Source: Ferrimonas balearica DSM 9799
Lineage (GTDB): Bacteria > Pseudomonadota > Gammaproteobacteria > Enterobacterales > Shewanellaceae
Direction: 5' to 3'
DNA: 64,000 bases
NCBI RefSeq assembly: GCF_000148645.1
Contig: NC_014541.1
Coordinates: 806,001-870,000, forward strand
Notes under the pieces: generated by a model
The model's input: the letters and a program-made list of their open reading frames with translations, nothing else
Told to the model about the DNA's origin: nothing
Databases searched by the model: none
Shown: piece after piece, positions 16,556 through 26,162 of the stretch
Position numbering within the stretch: position 1 is the first letter of the stretch
Layout of the letters: every line of letters starts with the position of its first letter
Program-made: the position numbers and the translations under genes

Positions 16556-16581
16556 AACGCCGCCCTTTGGGCGGCGTTTTT
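16556..16581 (+). terminator. Intrinsic terminator after the aromatic permease
   Basis: A 10-bp perfect stem AACGCCGCCC/GGGCGGCGTT (16556-16565 with 16569-16578), triloop TTT, then further T residues. Confidence 0.9.
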
Positions 16582-16585
16582 GCGT

Positions 16586-17473
16586 TTATGGGTCGAGCAG
16601 TGGGCAGTCCGGAGGCAGTACCAGATCCAGCGCGCCGGGGCAGACCTCGAAGCGCACCTTTTCGGTTTCGATGGGCTCGCCATCGAGGTTGATCGGCACC
16701 GGGGTGTCACTGTGGTATTCGGCCCAGGGCACCTGCAGCCAGCGGACATACTGGTTGTCGGCAGCGGGCTGGCGGATCTCCCGAACCACTTGGTCCAGTG
16801 CCGAGGCCGGAAACGCCAACAACGCCACCACCTCCAGCAGGCCATCATTGATGCGGGCATTGGGGCAAAGCAGCTGACCGCCACCAGCCTGACAGCCGTT
16901 GCCCACGGCCCCGACGATGGCGGCCGCCTGCAAAGGGCCCTGTTCCGTGACCATGGTGCCTTGATAAGGGTTGAAGCGCAGGGCCTGCAACAGTCCGTTC
17001 AGGGTGTAGGCACCGCCTCCCAGGAAGTTCTTGAGGGCTTCGGGGGTGGTGGCCGTAATGCGGGCACCAAAGCCACCGGTGGCCATATTGATAAAGTGGT
17101 GCTCATTGGCACGCCCGCAATCCACCGGCACGGCCTCACCCTGCTGGGCCAGAAACAGGGCGCCTGAGAGGGACTCGGGCAGGCCACAGCCGCGGGCAAA
17201 GTCATTGGCGGTGCCCAGTGGCAGAATGGCCAGCTCCGGTCGCTGTCCGGCCGGAAGGGCCATCAGCGCATTCACCACCTCGTTGACGGTCCCGTCTCCA
17301 CCGGCAGCGACGAGGCGGGAACAGCCGTCGGCCACCGCCTCCCTGACCAGTCGCTCGACATCCCCGCCCTCCCAGGTGACCCGAACCTCGACCGGGCCCG
17401 ACTGGCGTGCCTGGATGATGGCGGCACGAACTTCAGGCAGGCCCGCTTTTTTGCCATTCAGGATAAGGCGCAT
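16586..17473 (-). CDS. yegS: YegS-type lipid kinase (diacylglycerol kinase family)
   Basis: A 295-residue soluble kinase of the DAGK catalytic family that phosphorylates lipids such as phosphatidylglycerol in vitro. The nucleotide-binding GGDGT is at 58-62, followed by PLGTANDFARGCGLPES and NMATGGFGARIT, all strongly YegS-like. The C-terminal half is a beta-sandwich domain with NDGLLEV and NLDGEPIE. The ATG follows AAGGAGA. Single gene with no obvious operon partner. Confidence 0.9.
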   Translation of the reverse strand: MRLILNGKKAGLPEVRAAIIQARQSGPVEVRVTWEGGDVERLVREAVADGCSRLVAAGGDGTVNEVVNALMALPAGQRPELAILPLGTANDFARGCGLPESLSGALFLAQQGEAVPVDCGRANEHHFINMATGGFGARITATTPEALKNFLGGGAYTLNGLLQALRFNPYQGTMVTEQGPLQAAAIVGAVGNGCQAGGGQLLCPNARINDGLLEVVALLAFPASALDQVVREIRQPAADNQYVRWLQVPWAEYHSDTPVPINLDGEPIETEKVRFEVCPGALDLVLPPDCPLLDP

Positions 17474-17517
17474 AACGATTCTCCTTGCGTCACTGGATTA
17501 ACTGTACGCGCTAACAC

Positions 17518-17546
17518 AAAAAACGCCCGACAGGGTCGGGCGTTTT
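17518..17546 (-). terminator. Intrinsic terminator after the HlyD-family gene
   Basis: AAAACGCCCGAC/GTCGGGCGTTTT stem with an AGG/CCT triloop. On the minus strand it is followed by further T residues. Confidence 0.85.
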
Positions 17547-17556
17547 GGCGCAGGCA

Positions 17557-18780
17557 TCAGATGGAGTAGAAGTAGTAGAGCTGAGCCTTCATCCGAATCA
17601 CGATGCCGCGAATGACATCGAGGAAGCTGAGGAAGCTGATCGGCTTCTCACCGCTGATCCAGGCCAGACCGACTGCCCCCACCGGAATGTCATAGCCGTC
17701 CGGCTCCACCAGCTTCAGGCGCACAAAGTGGTGTTTGTTCTGGACGTTGGCGCCGGTGGTCTGACGCACGTTGTCCTCCAGTGCCACCAATCGGCCCTGG
17801 GCTTCTCCGGTGGCCTCCACAATGCCTTCCACTTCGGCCTGGAAGATCTTGCCGGGGTAGACCGGTGAGGCGAACTCCGCCTGCTGGCCCACTTTGACGT
17901 TGCGGATGGCCTGGTGGTTCACCCGCATCAGCACGTACTTCTCGTCGGTGTACATCTGCAGTCGCGGTACCCGGGCCACCAGCTGGCCTTCCCGCAGCAG
18001 GAAGTTGGTGACATAGCCGTTGGCCGGGGCGTGCACCTTGGTCTGGCTCAGGTTCCATTGCGCCTGTGCCAGCCGCTCTTCGGCACTGGCCACGGCCACC
18101 TTGGCGCTGTCGGCGTCGAGCTGGCGCTGGCGGATGGTGAGCTTGGCCTGCTCGGCGCTGATCTGGTCTTTATCACGCTGGGCCTGCTGGGCGGTAAGTT
18201 GCGCATCCGCCGCGGCCACGGCGTTGCGCTGCTCATCCAGCTGGCTTTCGGTGATGGTGTGGGCCACCGCGGCGTTCTGCTCCTCGAAGCGACGCAGGGT
18301 GGCGCGTTTCCAGTTGAGATCTTCCTGTGCCGCTTCGATGCGGTTTTCGGTAATGGTGATCTCCTTCAGGGCGGCGGCGTGTTCGCTTTGGGCGATGCCG
18401 ATCGCTTCCAGCGCGCTTTGGTAGGCCACCTGTTTGGCCTGCAGGTTGACCCGCTCCTGATTCACCGCGATGCGGTAGGTTTCATCATCCAGCTCATACA
18501 CCAGCTGGCCCTTCTCGAGGCGCTGATTGGGCTTGATGTAAATTTCAGAAACCTGGCCCTGGATCTGACTGGAGCCGGGGCGCAGCTGGATGTGGGGCGA
18601 TTGCACCACGGAGCCGCCGGACAGGTCCATCGGTGTGTAGTTCAGCAAACCGACCCAGACAAACAGCAGCCAGCCGCCTCCGCCCAGATAAGCAAAGCCT
18701 TTGGTGTAGGTGTTCCAGGGCATCCCGACCAGACGCAACAGGTAGATAAACAGGGCCCATACCGCCAAACCTTCAAGCAT
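17557..18780 (-). CDS. HlyD-family membrane fusion protein (YiaV-like)
   Basis: A 407-residue periplasmic adaptor of the HlyD/EmrA type. Start ATG 18780 has GGAGGTGG just upstream; longer in-frame starts fall in the upstream gene. Two hydrophobic N-terminal segments (MLEGLAVWALFIYLLRLVG and GGGGWLLFVWVGLLNY) are followed by a half biotinyl-lipoyl domain, a long coiled coil (about 90-250, Ala/Gln/Glu-rich), the second half (THAPANGYVTNFLLREGQ-like, here KVHAPANGYV) and a beta-barrel. It overlaps the DUF3302 gene by 8 bases. This pairing matches E. coli yiaW-yiaV. The transported substrate is unknown and no transporter gene is adjacent. Confidence 0.85.
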   Translation of the reverse strand: MLEGLAVWALFIYLLRLVGMPWNTYTKGFAYLGGGGWLLFVWVGLLNYTPMDLSGGSVVQSPHIQLRPGSSQIQGQVSEIYIKPNQRLEKGQLVYELDDETYRIAVNQERVNLQAKQVAYQSALEAIGIAQSEHAAALKEITITENRIEAAQEDLNWKRATLRRFEEQNAAVAHTITESQLDEQRNAVAAADAQLTAQQAQRDKDQISAEQAKLTIRQRQLDADSAKVAVASAEERLAQAQWNLSQTKVHAPANGYVTNFLLREGQLVARVPRLQMYTDEKYVLMRVNHQAIRNVKVGQQAEFASPVYPGKIFQAEVEGIVEATGEAQGRLVALEDNVRQTTGANVQNKHHFVRLKLVEPDGYDIPVGAVGLAWISGEKPISFLSFLDVIRGIVIRMKAQLYYFYSI

Positions 18781-19111
18781 GGTCCACCTCCTGCTCTTGC
18801 TGGGGCTTAGCCTGGGCCGGCGATTCATGCCAGATGTCGCGAACCCGGCGCAGGATCTGGCCGCCATCCAGGAACGCCAGGATCACCGCCAACACCCACA
18901 CCCAATGCCAGATGAAGCCTATCCAGGTGAGCACCGTAATCAGCCCCAACTGCTGGTGGCGGCGCTTGTGGGCCTGACTGATGGGCAGTTCGTGGATCTT
19001 CCAAAATCCGTAGGCCAGCGCGGCGAGGGTGCCAATCATTACGACTGACGCCATCACATGCAGGCCAGTATCAAAGCCGGTATCCACAAACGGCATACTC
19101 ATCAGACTCAT
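18773..19111 (-). CDS. DUF3302 domain-containing inner-membrane protein (YiaW-like)
   Basis: A 112-residue protein with two hydrophobic helices (HVMASVVMIGTLAALAYGFW and LITVLTWIGFIWHWVWVLAVILAF) joined by a basic loop KRRHQQ, and a hydrophilic Gln/Glu-rich tail. The ATG at 19111 has AAGGAG upstream. It is coupled to the HlyD-family gene downstream and likely forms a membrane complex with it; function unknown. Confidence 0.82.
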   Translation of the reverse strand: MSLMSMPFVDTGFDTGLHVMASVVMIGTLAALAYGFWKIHELPISQAHKRRHQQLGLITVLTWIGFIWHWVWVLAVILAFLDGGQILRRVRDIWHESPAQAKPQQEQEVDHA

Positions 19112-19239
19112 AGGGGCTCCTTGGATAAAATGGCCGGCCAGTATCGCCACTGGATCAATCTCATCAATAAGGATGGTCAGGTTGTGTTATTTTGTTGTCA
19201 TTATTGAAGTGATCTGTCCTTGCTGGATTGGGGTATGAG

Positions 19240-20253
19240 ATGGCAATGGAGATGGCGTTTACCCGAACGCTGATGGTGAAACCGGTGCTGGAGGGCGTCG
19301 AGCGCGCCTTTGGGATCACCCCGTCTCAGCTTGGGATCCCCGAGCGCCTGTTGCTGGAACCGATGGGCTGTGTGCCCCTGCCGGATCTGAACCAATGGTA
19401 TGAGCAGATCGAATCCCTGAGCGCTGACCCTGCTTTTATGTTGCACGCGTTGGCGGGGCAGGACATTGAGACTCTGGGGCCGGTGGGACGCTGGCTGGTG
19501 TCAGCGTCCGATCTGGCCACCACCCTGCGCCGGGTGAACTACAGCAGCAGTGCCCTGCAGTCCGGACTGTCGGCGTACGGCGGCCAGTCGGGCAAGATCT
19601 TCAAATGGTGTTTCGATAACCCCTTTGCCAAAGGGGCGGCCAAGTTTCACGACGGGTGCCGTAAGGCGCTTCTGGTGCGCCAGGTTCTGGCCCGTTATCC
19701 GGGCTCGGACACCCCCTGGCTGCGTTTACGGCTACCCGGTGCAAGCCGGGCTCAGGAGCGGCTCAGTCGTTACTTTGGCTGCGAGGTGGAGTTGGGTGCG
19801 GCGCAAACCGAGATCTGGCTGCCGATGAATCTGCTGGCTCAGTCGCGTCGGGCGCCACTGCCGTTTTCGCCGGTACGGGAGGTGGTGCTGGATGATCTGC
19901 TCAATATGCCCAACCACACCGATACCGCCAAAGCTTTCTATGAAATGGTGAACTACAGTCGCCACTACGGCTATCCCACCATTGGCTTTGTGGCTGAGCG
20001 CTACGGGTTGTCGGTGCAGCAACTGCAGCGTCGCTTACACCGCTTTGGCTGGAGCTTTACCTCGATCGTGAATTACGTGCTGTTCAATCAGGCGATACGC
20101 TATCTGCAGGAGGGGGTGTCGGTAGCGGATACGGCGCGTTACCTGGGCTACACCAACCCGCAAAGCTTCAGTAAGGCGTTTGCCCGCCAACGGGGCCTGA
20201 CACCGGCCCAGTATCAACAGGCCTGGATGCCGGCACAAAAAAGCCCACCGTGA
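19240..20253 (+). CDS. AraC-family transcriptional regulator
   Basis: A regulator of about 337 residues. The last 85 residues hold the two helix-turn-helix motifs (AERYGLSVQQLQRRLHRFGWSF and SVADTARYLGYTNPQSFSKAFARQRGLTPAQY). The N-terminal 230 residues resemble the arabinose-binding-like domain of the OruR/ArgR group. Several close starts exist (TTG 19228, ATG 19240, 19246, 19252); 19240 is a compromise. It is divergent from the DUF3302-HlyD pair across about 128 bases, so it may regulate them. Confidence 0.85.
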   Translation: MAMEMAFTRTLMVKPVLEGVERAFGITPSQLGIPERLLLEPMGCVPLPDLNQWYEQIESLSADPAFMLHALAGQDIETLGPVGRWLVSASDLATTLRRVNYSSSALQSGLSAYGGQSGKIFKWCFDNPFAKGAAKFHDGCRKALLVRQVLARYPGSDTPWLRLRLPGASRAQERLSRYFGCEVELGAAQTEIWLPMNLLAQSRRAPLPFSPVREVVLDDLLNMPNHTDTAKAFYEMVNYSRHYGYPTIGFVAERYGLSVQQLQRRLHRFGWSFTSIVNYVLFNQAIRYLQEGVSVADTARYLGYTNPQSFSKAFARQRGLTPAQYQQAWMPAQKSPP

Positions 20254-20263
20254 GGTGGGCTTT
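20240..20263. terminator. Terminator overlapping the AraC-type stop codon
   Basis: AAAGCCCACC/GGTGGGCTTT stem (20240-20249 with 20254-20263) with loop GTGA containing part of the regulator's stop. The A run before it gives a T run on the minus strand, so it also ends slyD. Confidence 0.8.
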
Positions 20264-20281
20264 CTGTTACCGAGTCAGAAC

Positions 20282-20863
20282 TCAGTGGTGGCCGTGACCG
20301 CCGCAGCAGTCGTCGCCTTTGCTGCAGTCACCGGAACCGCCGCAGCACTCGTGCTCTTCGTCGTCGTGGCTACCGCAACCGCCGCCACAGCAACCGCCGC
20401 CGGCGTGAACATGACCGTGCGCGCGCTCTTCGTCGGTGGCTTCGCGAACTTCCACGATCTCGACTTCGAAATGCAGGGTCTGGCCCGCCATCGGGTGGTT
20501 GCCATCAACCACAACGGAGTCGTCTTTCACTTCGGTGACCACAACCGGGCGCGGGCCCTGGTCGGTTTCAGCCATAAAGCGCATGCCCGGAACGATGTCT
20601 TCGATGCCGCCGAACGCTTCCATCGGAACGTCCTGCTTCAGGGCTTCTTCGTACTCGCCGTAGGCGTCAGCCGGGGCCACAGTGGCACTCAAGGTGTCAC
20701 CAGCCAGCTTGCCGTCCAGCTCGCGCTCCAGACCCGGGATCAGGTTGTTGGCGCCGTGCAGGTATTGCATCGGCTCAGCGCCGAAAGATTCTTCTACCAG
20801 TTGACCCTGATCGTCGGTTAGACGGTAGTGCAGGGTCACAACGGTGTTGGCGTCGATCTTCAT
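20282..20863 (-). CDS. slyD: FKBP-type peptidyl-prolyl isomerase SlyD
   Basis: A 193-residue cytoplasmic chaperone/prolyl isomerase that also supplies nickel for hydrogenase maturation in known species. The start ATG 20863 follows AGGAGGTCGA; MKIDANTVVTLHYRLTDDQG is the typical N-terminus. FKBP core with inserted IF domain (about 70-130) and GNHPMAGQTLHFEVEIV. The last 45 residues are a metal-binding tail rich in Cys, His and Gly (GGGCCGGGC, CCGGSGDC, CCGGHGHH). Confidence 0.96.
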   Translation of the reverse strand: MKIDANTVVTLHYRLTDDQGQLVEESFGAEPMQYLHGANNLIPGLERELDGKLAGDTLSATVAPADAYGEYEEALKQDVPMEAFGGIEDIVPGMRFMAETDQGPRPVVVTEVKDDSVVVDGNHPMAGQTLHFEVEIVEVREATDEERAHGHVHAGGGCCGGGCGSHDDEEHECCGGSGDCSKGDDCCGGHGHH

Positions 20864-20942
20864 TCGACCTCCTGAGTGCATGAAAACGCGCATCATACGG
20901 CATCGCTGGGCGGGCCGCTAGGATCCCGCTCGCGATCTGGGT

Positions 20943-22646
20943 TCAGGGCCGCAATCTGCAGGCCTGAGGGTAGGGGATCAGGTCCGGAAACTGCCCCGCC
21001 TCAATGGCGTCCTTAAGACCCTGCCAGTATTTCCGGGTCAGCAGGTCCGCATGGTGAGCCATAAAGGCTTTGCGAACCGCGGCTTTACTCAGCAAAAAGC
21101 GCCCGAACTCCTCCGGGAACACGTCCATCGGCCCCACCGAGTACCAGGGCTCGGCCGCCCACTCATCCTCGGGATAGCGGGGGGCCGGGATGTCGCGGAA
21201 GTTGCACTCCGTCATGTAGCTGATCTCGTCGTAGTCGTAGAACACCACCCGGCCATGACGGGTGACCCCAAAGTTCTTAAACAGCATGTCGCCGGGGAAG
21301 ATATTGGCGGCCGCCAGCTGCTTGATCGCCTTACCATAGTCGTCGATGGCGGCACTCAGCTGGGCCTCATCGGCGTCATCAAGATAGAGGTTCAGGGGGG
21401 TCATCCGACGTTCGACGTAGAGGTGCTTGATGATTACCTGATTGTCGGTGAGCTCCACCTCAGCCGGGGCCTCCTTCAGCAGCTCCTCAATCAGCGCGTC
21501 ACTGAAGCGTTGGCGTGGGAATACGAAGTTGCTGTAGGCGTGGGTATCGGCCATGCGGCCCACCCGGTCATGCTGTTTTACCAGCGCATATTTGCCCTTT
21601 ACCTGCGCCTTATTGCTGTCTTTGGGCGGGGTGAATTCGTCTTTGATCACCTTAAACACGATGTCCAGAGAGGGCAGGGTGAACACTGTCATCACCATCC
21701 CCTTGATGCCGGGGGCCGCGACGAACTGGTCGCGGCTCTGGTTCAGGTGGTGGAGAAAGGCACGGTAAAACTCAGTCTTACCGTGTTTCTGCAAACCGAT
21801 GGCGGAGTAGAGTTCGGCCCAGGTTTTGTGGGGCAGCAGCTCCTTGAGGTAGCGCACCAGGGCACCGGGGGTTTGGGTGGCCACCATAAAGTAGGCGCGG
21901 GTAAAGCTGAATACGATGGAGAGGTCGTCCTCATTGGTCAGCACCGCGTCTATCTGCAGGCCCTGATCGCTGTGCCGGATGGGCAGGATAAGGGGCACAA
22001 AACCGTTAGGGCCCAGTAAGCGGCCAACCAGATAGGCGCCTTTGTTGCGGTAGAAGATGCTGTCCAACAACTCAATGCGATTGATCTGCTGCTCCGCGAT
22101 CAGGGGTTCCAGCCGTTGCCATAACAGCGTCAGGTCGCCGTCCAGATCCGCAAAGGGGCGGCCAAACCGCTTGGGTTGCAGCAGGGTTCTTATCGCCTCA
22201 ACCGGGTCGGGAGCCAGGTCGGCGCTGTGGCTCAGTCGCTCCGGTCGGAACGGTGCACGCACGGTATTGCCGGCATGGATGTAGAGGTGTTGGTTGTCCA
22301 GGCCACGATGGCGGAACAGCCGGGAGAACACTGAGTTGAAGAAGGTTTCACACAGCTCCGCCTGAGGGTGGCCCAGCACCAGACGGCTGAACGCCTGCTT
22401 GGTGTTGCGCCACAGCTCGGTGGAGATCACCGGCTTATCGAGCATCTGGATCAGCTCCCGGGTGGTCTCATTGACCCGTTCGCTGTAGAAGCGGATGCGC
22501 TCCTTCTGGGCTTCCTGAACGGCACTCCAGTCGGCCTGGGCAAAGCGGTCTCGGGCTGCCACCGTGGTGCGGGTAAACAGGCGGTAGTGTTTGTCGAACC
22601 CGGCCAGGATCCGATAGGCCAGCTGAGTGGGTAAGCGCCTATCCAT
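20943..22646 (-). CDS. aceK: Isocitrate dehydrogenase kinase/phosphatase AceK
   Basis: AceK phosphorylates and dephosphorylates isocitrate dehydrogenase, controlling flux between the TCA cycle and the glyoxylate shunt. The 567-residue length fits (E. coli 578). Matching stretches include FRHRGLDNQHLYIHAGN, KGMVMTVFTLPSLDIVFKVIKDEF, MLFKNFGVTRHGRVVFYDYDEI and EFGRFLLS. The ATG at 22646 is preferred over an in-frame TTG because GGAGGTGG lies between them. It stands alone here; aceB and aceA are not in the window. Confidence 0.96.
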   Translation of the reverse strand: MDRRLPTQLAYRILAGFDKHYRLFTRTTVAARDRFAQADWSAVQEAQKERIRFYSERVNETTRELIQMLDKPVISTELWRNTKQAFSRLVLGHPQAELCETFFNSVFSRLFRHRGLDNQHLYIHAGNTVRAPFRPERLSHSADLAPDPVEAIRTLLQPKRFGRPFADLDGDLTLLWQRLEPLIAEQQINRIELLDSIFYRNKGAYLVGRLLGPNGFVPLILPIRHSDQGLQIDAVLTNEDDLSIVFSFTRAYFMVATQTPGALVRYLKELLPHKTWAELYSAIGLQKHGKTEFYRAFLHHLNQSRDQFVAAPGIKGMVMTVFTLPSLDIVFKVIKDEFTPPKDSNKAQVKGKYALVKQHDRVGRMADTHAYSNFVFPRQRFSDALIEELLKEAPAEVELTDNQVIIKHLYVERRMTPLNLYLDDADEAQLSAAIDDYGKAIKQLAAANIFPGDMLFKNFGVTRHGRVVFYDYDEISYMTECNFRDIPAPRYPEDEWAAEPWYSVGPMDVFPEEFGRFLLSKAAVRKAFMAHHADLLTRKYWQGLKDAIEAGQFPDLIPYPQACRLRP

Positions 22647-22768
22647 GGCCACCTCCAAATTCGTGGGTGAGAGGCTCTAACCTAACCGCCGGAGATTGGC
22701 TTCACAATGGGAAAGGGCTACCCTTGCCCCCCATTTGCTATGACAACATCGGTTTTTGTGGAGGCGTG

Positions 22769-23449
22769 ATGGCCGAGCTGATCTTTATCCTGGTGTCCCC
22801 GGCCCGGGGCGAAAACGTCGGGGCTGCCGCCCGGGCGATGAAAACCATGGGATTCTCCCGCTTGCGGGTGGTGGGCTCCGACGCGCATAAGAGTGAGCAG
22901 GCCAGCTGGGTGGCGCACGGCTCGGGCACCATTCTGGAGGAGGCGGAGTCCTTTGCCACCCTGGCGGAAGCGCTGGCGGACGTTGACCTTTCCCTCGCCA
23001 CCACGGCCCGTCGTCGCGGCGATAAGCGCCGTCTGCATACGCCCGCTGAAGCGGCCCAACAGGTGCGCGCCCTGGGCAACAGCGTCAACACCGTGGCTGT
23101 GGTGTTTGGTTGCGAGGAGTCGGGGTTGTCCAATGAGGACCTGGCCCTGGTGGATCTGCTGACCACCATCCCTCTGGTGAACCCCTATCCCTCGCTCAAC
23201 CTGGGTCAGGCCATCATGCTGTACGCCTATGAGTTCTCTCAGGCTGAGCTGGAGCGCGAAGCTTGCGCCGACGCTGGCCAGTTTGTGGCTTTGAAACAGC
23301 GCAGTCAGGCGTTGCTGGATAAGCTCGGTGTGGCGGAGGATGAGCCGCTGCGACGCTGGGCCGGAGACAGCCTGGGCACTCTGTCACAGCGCGACGTGGC
23401 GATGCTGCATCTGCTCATTGGCGATATTGAGAAAGCCATAACCAAATAG
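22769..23449 (+). CDS. lasT: TrmH/SpoU-family RNA 2'-O-methyltransferase (LasT/YjtD-like)
   Basis: A 226-residue SPOUT-fold methyltransferase with ENVGAAARAMKTMGFS, VVFGCEESGLSNEDLAL and PYPSLNLGQAIMLYAYE, the three family motifs. It is closer in my memory to E. coli YjtD/LasT than to TrmJ, and it lies directly before thrL-thrA as yjtD does in E. coli. ATG 22769 follows GGAGG. The RNA target is unknown. Confidence 0.87.
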   Translation: MAELIFILVSPARGENVGAAARAMKTMGFSRLRVVGSDAHKSEQASWVAHGSGTILEEAESFATLAEALADVDLSLATTARRRGDKRRLHTPAEAAQQVRALGNSVNTVAVVFGCEESGLSNEDLALVDLLTTIPLVNPYPSLNLGQAIMLYAYEFSQAELEREACADAGQFVALKQRSQALLDKLGVAEDEPLRRWAGDSLGTLSQRDVAMLHLLIGDIEKAITK

Positions 23450-23510
23450 CCGTTGACTTTTATCGGCCCGTGCGAGAGTGTAAAAAAACTACGAAATTCA
23501 GGAACCGCCA

Positions 23511-23594
23511 GTGCAGCAGCTAATGGGCCTCGGCCTAAACCGTCAGACCACCATTACTACCATTACCACCACCTTCGGGTTGGGGGCGGGCTGA
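23511..23594 (+). CDS. thrL: thr operon leader peptide ThrL
   Basis: A 27-residue leader with a run of Thr and Ile codons (TTITTITTT) near the middle, ending FGLGAG. The start is taken as GTG 23511, since AGGAAC at 23500-23505 is well spaced from it; the in-frame ATG at 23523 has no ribosome-binding site nearby. It is followed by a strong attenuator hairpin and thrA, so ribosome stalling at low Thr or Ile should allow read-through. TTGACT at 23453-23458 may be the -35 box. Confidence 0.85.
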   Translation: MQQLMGLGLNRQTTITTITTTFGLGAG

Positions 23595-23621
23595 CAGCAC
23601 CCTGGATTCAGACAAATCCAA

Positions 23622-23663
23622 AACAAACAAGCCCGCTCCTACCGAGCGGGCTTGTTTGTTTTC
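23622..23663 (+). terminator. thr attenuator terminator
   Basis: A perfect 17-bp stem (23622-23638 with 23644-23660, core GCCCGCTC/GAGCGGGC) with a 5-base loop, ending in a T-rich stretch TTTGTTTTC. It sits 27 bases after the thrL stop and 41 bases before thrA. Confidence 0.88.
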
Positions 23664-23703
23664 GGACGGTTCGTAAGGCAGCAGAGGGATAGGGAGTTCA
23701 ACA

Positions 23704-26160
23704 ATGAAAGTGATGAAATTCGGCGGATCCTCGTTGGCAGATGCTGACCGGCTCCAGGAAGTGGCGGCGCTGGCCCAGCGCGAAGCGGAGGCGTTTGGGG
23801 TGATGCTGGTGGTGTCCGCCCCGGGGGGCGTCACCAACCTGCTGGAAGCCGCCGCGTTGGCCGCCGTGCGTGGCCAAACCGCCGATCTGGATGAACTGGC
23901 GGCTCGCATCGATGCGCTGCTGGCGGCGCTGGCTCCGGCTCTGGCGGCGGAGCCGCAGCAGGCGCTTCAGGCCCAGTGGCAACAGGAGCGTGAGCAGCTG
24001 CAACGCCGTCTGGATGGGGTGGCCCTGCTGGCCCGTTGCCCGGATGAGGTGATGGCGGAGGTGCTGGTGACCGGTGAGCGACTGTCGGTGGCTTGCCTCA
24101 AAGCGCTGTTGGCGTCTCAGCAGGTGGTGGCCGGTGAACTGGACCCGCGCCAATATTTCCTGGCCGAGGGGGAGCCGTTGTCGGCACAGGTGCAGATTGA
24201 GCCGAGCCGGGCCCGCCTGGCCGAGCTGGACCGCGGCGCCCACCGCATCTGGCTGATGCCTGGTTTTACTGCGGCCAACGCCAAGGGGGAAACCGTCACC
24301 CTCGGGCGCAACGGCTCCGATTACTCCGCCGCGGTGTTGGCAGCCTGCCTGCACGCGGACCTCTGCGAAATCTGGACCGATGTTGACGGCGTCTACAACG
24401 TGGACCCGCGACTGATCCCGGACGCCCAGCTGCTGGAGAACCTCAGCTATCAGGAGGCGATGGAGCTCTCCTACTTTGGCGCCAAGGTACTGCATCCCCG
24501 CACCATCGCCCCCATCGCTCAACACCAGATCCCCTGCCGAATCCGAAATACCCTGAATCCCGCCGCGCCCGGCACCCTGATCCACGCCCGTACTACCCCG
24601 TCGCGCTCTCTGGTGAAAGCGATCAGTCACCTTGAAGGGCAAACCATGGTGAGCGTCTCCGGCCCCGGCATGAAGGGGATGGTCGGCATGGCCGCGCGGG
24701 TGTTTGACGCCATGGCCCGGTCGCGCATCTCCATCGCCCTGATCACCCAGAGCTCCTCCGAATACAGCATCTCCTTCTGCATCGACTCACGCCTGGCCGG
24801 GGCGGCCCGGGCGGCGCTGGCGGAGGAGTTTGAGCTGGAACTCAAACAGGACCTGCTGGAGCCCATCGAGATGCGTCACGGCCTGGCGATTGTTTCGCTG
24901 GTGGGGGATGGCATGCGCACCCGCAAAGGGGTGGCAGCCCGCTTCTTCCGCTCTCTGGCTCAGGCCAACCTGTCGGTGGTGGCCATCGCCCAGGGCAGCT
25001 CCGAACGCGCCATCTCCGCGGTGGTGGACGATGCCCACGCGGCCTCGGCGCTGCGGTTGTGCCATCAGAACTTCTTTGACGCCCGCCAGAGCATCGATGT
25101 GGTGCTGATTGGCGCCGGTAATGTGGGGGCTGAGCTGGTGCGCCAGATCGAAGCGCAGCAACAGGCGCTGTGGGACCACAACATCGCGCTGCGCCTGTGT
25201 GGTGTGGCCAACTCCCGCCAGATGCAGCTGTGTGCCTCCGGCCTGGAACTGGCGCAGTGGCGTGACAACCTGAAACAGCAGGGCGAAGCCCTGGATCTGG
25301 ACCGCCTGCTGGCGTTTGCTGCGGACGCCCGCCTGGTCAACCCGGTGCTGGTGGATTGCACCGCCGAGCAGAGCCTGGCCGACCGTTACCTGGAAGCCCT
25401 GAACGCCGGCTGGCACGTGGTGACCCCCAACAAGAAAGCCAACACCGGACCGTGGAGCGATTACCTGGCGCTGCGTCAGGCCGCCCGGGATAACCGCCGG
25501 CAGTTCCTCTATGAAACCAACGTCGGGGCAGGCCTGCCGGTGATCGATAACCTGCAGGGGCTGCTGCGGGCCGGTGACAGCCTGGTGCGTTTTGAGGGGA
25601 TCCTGTCCGGCTCCCTCTCCTACATCTTCGGCCTGCTGGAGGAGGGCGCTTCGCTGTCCGAAGCCACCCTCAAAGCCAAGGCCAAAGGCTTTACCGAGCC
25701 GGATCCGCGGGATGACCTGTCCGGCATGGATGTGGCCCGCAAGGTGCTGATCCTGGCCCGTGAGGCGGGCATGGCGCTGGAGCTGGATGACATTGAGGTG
25801 GAGAGCGTACTGCCAGCAGAGTTTGATGCCAGCGGCGATGTGGAAGCCTTCCTGGCCCGCCTGCCCCAGGCCGATGCCGCCATTGCGGCCCGGATTGAGG
25901 CGGCGGCAAAACGGGGTGAAGTGCTGCGTTATGTTGGCAGCATTGAAGCCGACGGTCGCTGCCGGGTCAGCCTGCAGGCGGTGGGGGCCAGTCACCCGCT
26001 GTACGCCATCAAAGGCGGTGAAAACGCTTTGGCGTTCTACAGCCGTTACTACCAGCCGCTGCCCTTTGTGTTGCGGGGTTATGGCGCCGGCACCGAGGTG
26101 ACCGCCGCCGGGGTGTTTGCCGATGTGCTGCGCACCCAGTCCTGGCAGAAGGAGGCGTGA
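23704..26160 (+). CDS. thrA: Bifunctional aspartokinase I/homoserine dehydrogenase I
   Basis: ThrA phosphorylates aspartate and reduces aspartate semialdehyde to homoserine. The 818 residues match E. coli ThrA (820). Aspartokinase at the N-terminus with [12 protein letters not shown] and the [13 protein letters not shown] site; central ACT regulatory domains (about 310-460); homoserine dehydrogenase at the C-terminus with the NAD(P) motif [12 protein letters not shown] and [18 protein letters not shown]. First gene of the thrABC operon, attenuated by thrL, with the stop followed closely by thrB. Confidence 0.98.
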   Translation: MKVMKFGGSSLADADRLQEVAALAQREAEAFGVMLVVSAPGGVTNLLEAAALAAVRGQTADLDELAARIDALLAALAPALAAEPQQALQAQWQQEREQLQRRLDGVALLARCPDEVMAEVLVTGERLSVACLKALLASQQVVAGELDPRQYFLAEGEPLSAQVQIEPSRARLAELDRGAHRIWLMPGFTAANAKGETVTLGRNGSDYSAAVLAACLHADLCEIWTDVDGVYNVDPRLIPDAQLLENLSYQEAMELSYFGAKVLHPRTIAPIAQHQIPCRIRNTLNPAAPGTLIHARTTPSRSLVKAISHLEGQTMVSVSGPGMKGMVGMAARVFDAMARSRISIALITQSSSEYSISFCIDSRLAGAARAALAEEFELELKQDLLEPIEMRHGLAIVSLVGDGMRTRKGVAARFFRSLAQANLSVVAIAQGSSERAISAVVDDAHAASALRLCHQNFFDARQSIDVVLIGAGNVGAELVRQIEAQQQALWDHNIALRLCGVANSRQMQLCASGLELAQWRDNLKQQGEALDLDRLLAFAADARLVNPVLVDCTAEQSLADRYLEALNAGWHVVTPNKKANTGPWSDYLALRQAARDNRRQFLYETNVGAGLPVIDNLQGLLRAGDSLVRFEGILSGSLSYIFGLLEEGASLSEATLKAKAKGFTEPDPRDDLSGMDVARKVLILAREAGMALELDDIEVESVLPAEFDASGDVEAFLARLPQADAAIAARIEAAAKRGEVLRYVGSIEADGRCRVSLQAVGASHPLYAIKGGENALAFYSRYYQPLPFVLRGYGAGTEVTAAGVFADVLRTQSWQKEA

Positions 26161-26162
26161 GC

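Noticed and set aside
24787-25995. Long minus-strand open frame (402 codons) inside thrA
   Set aside because: It lies wholly opposite a clear thrA, is rich in His, Gln and Gly as expected of GC-rich shadow frames, and has no recognisable domain or ribosome-binding site.
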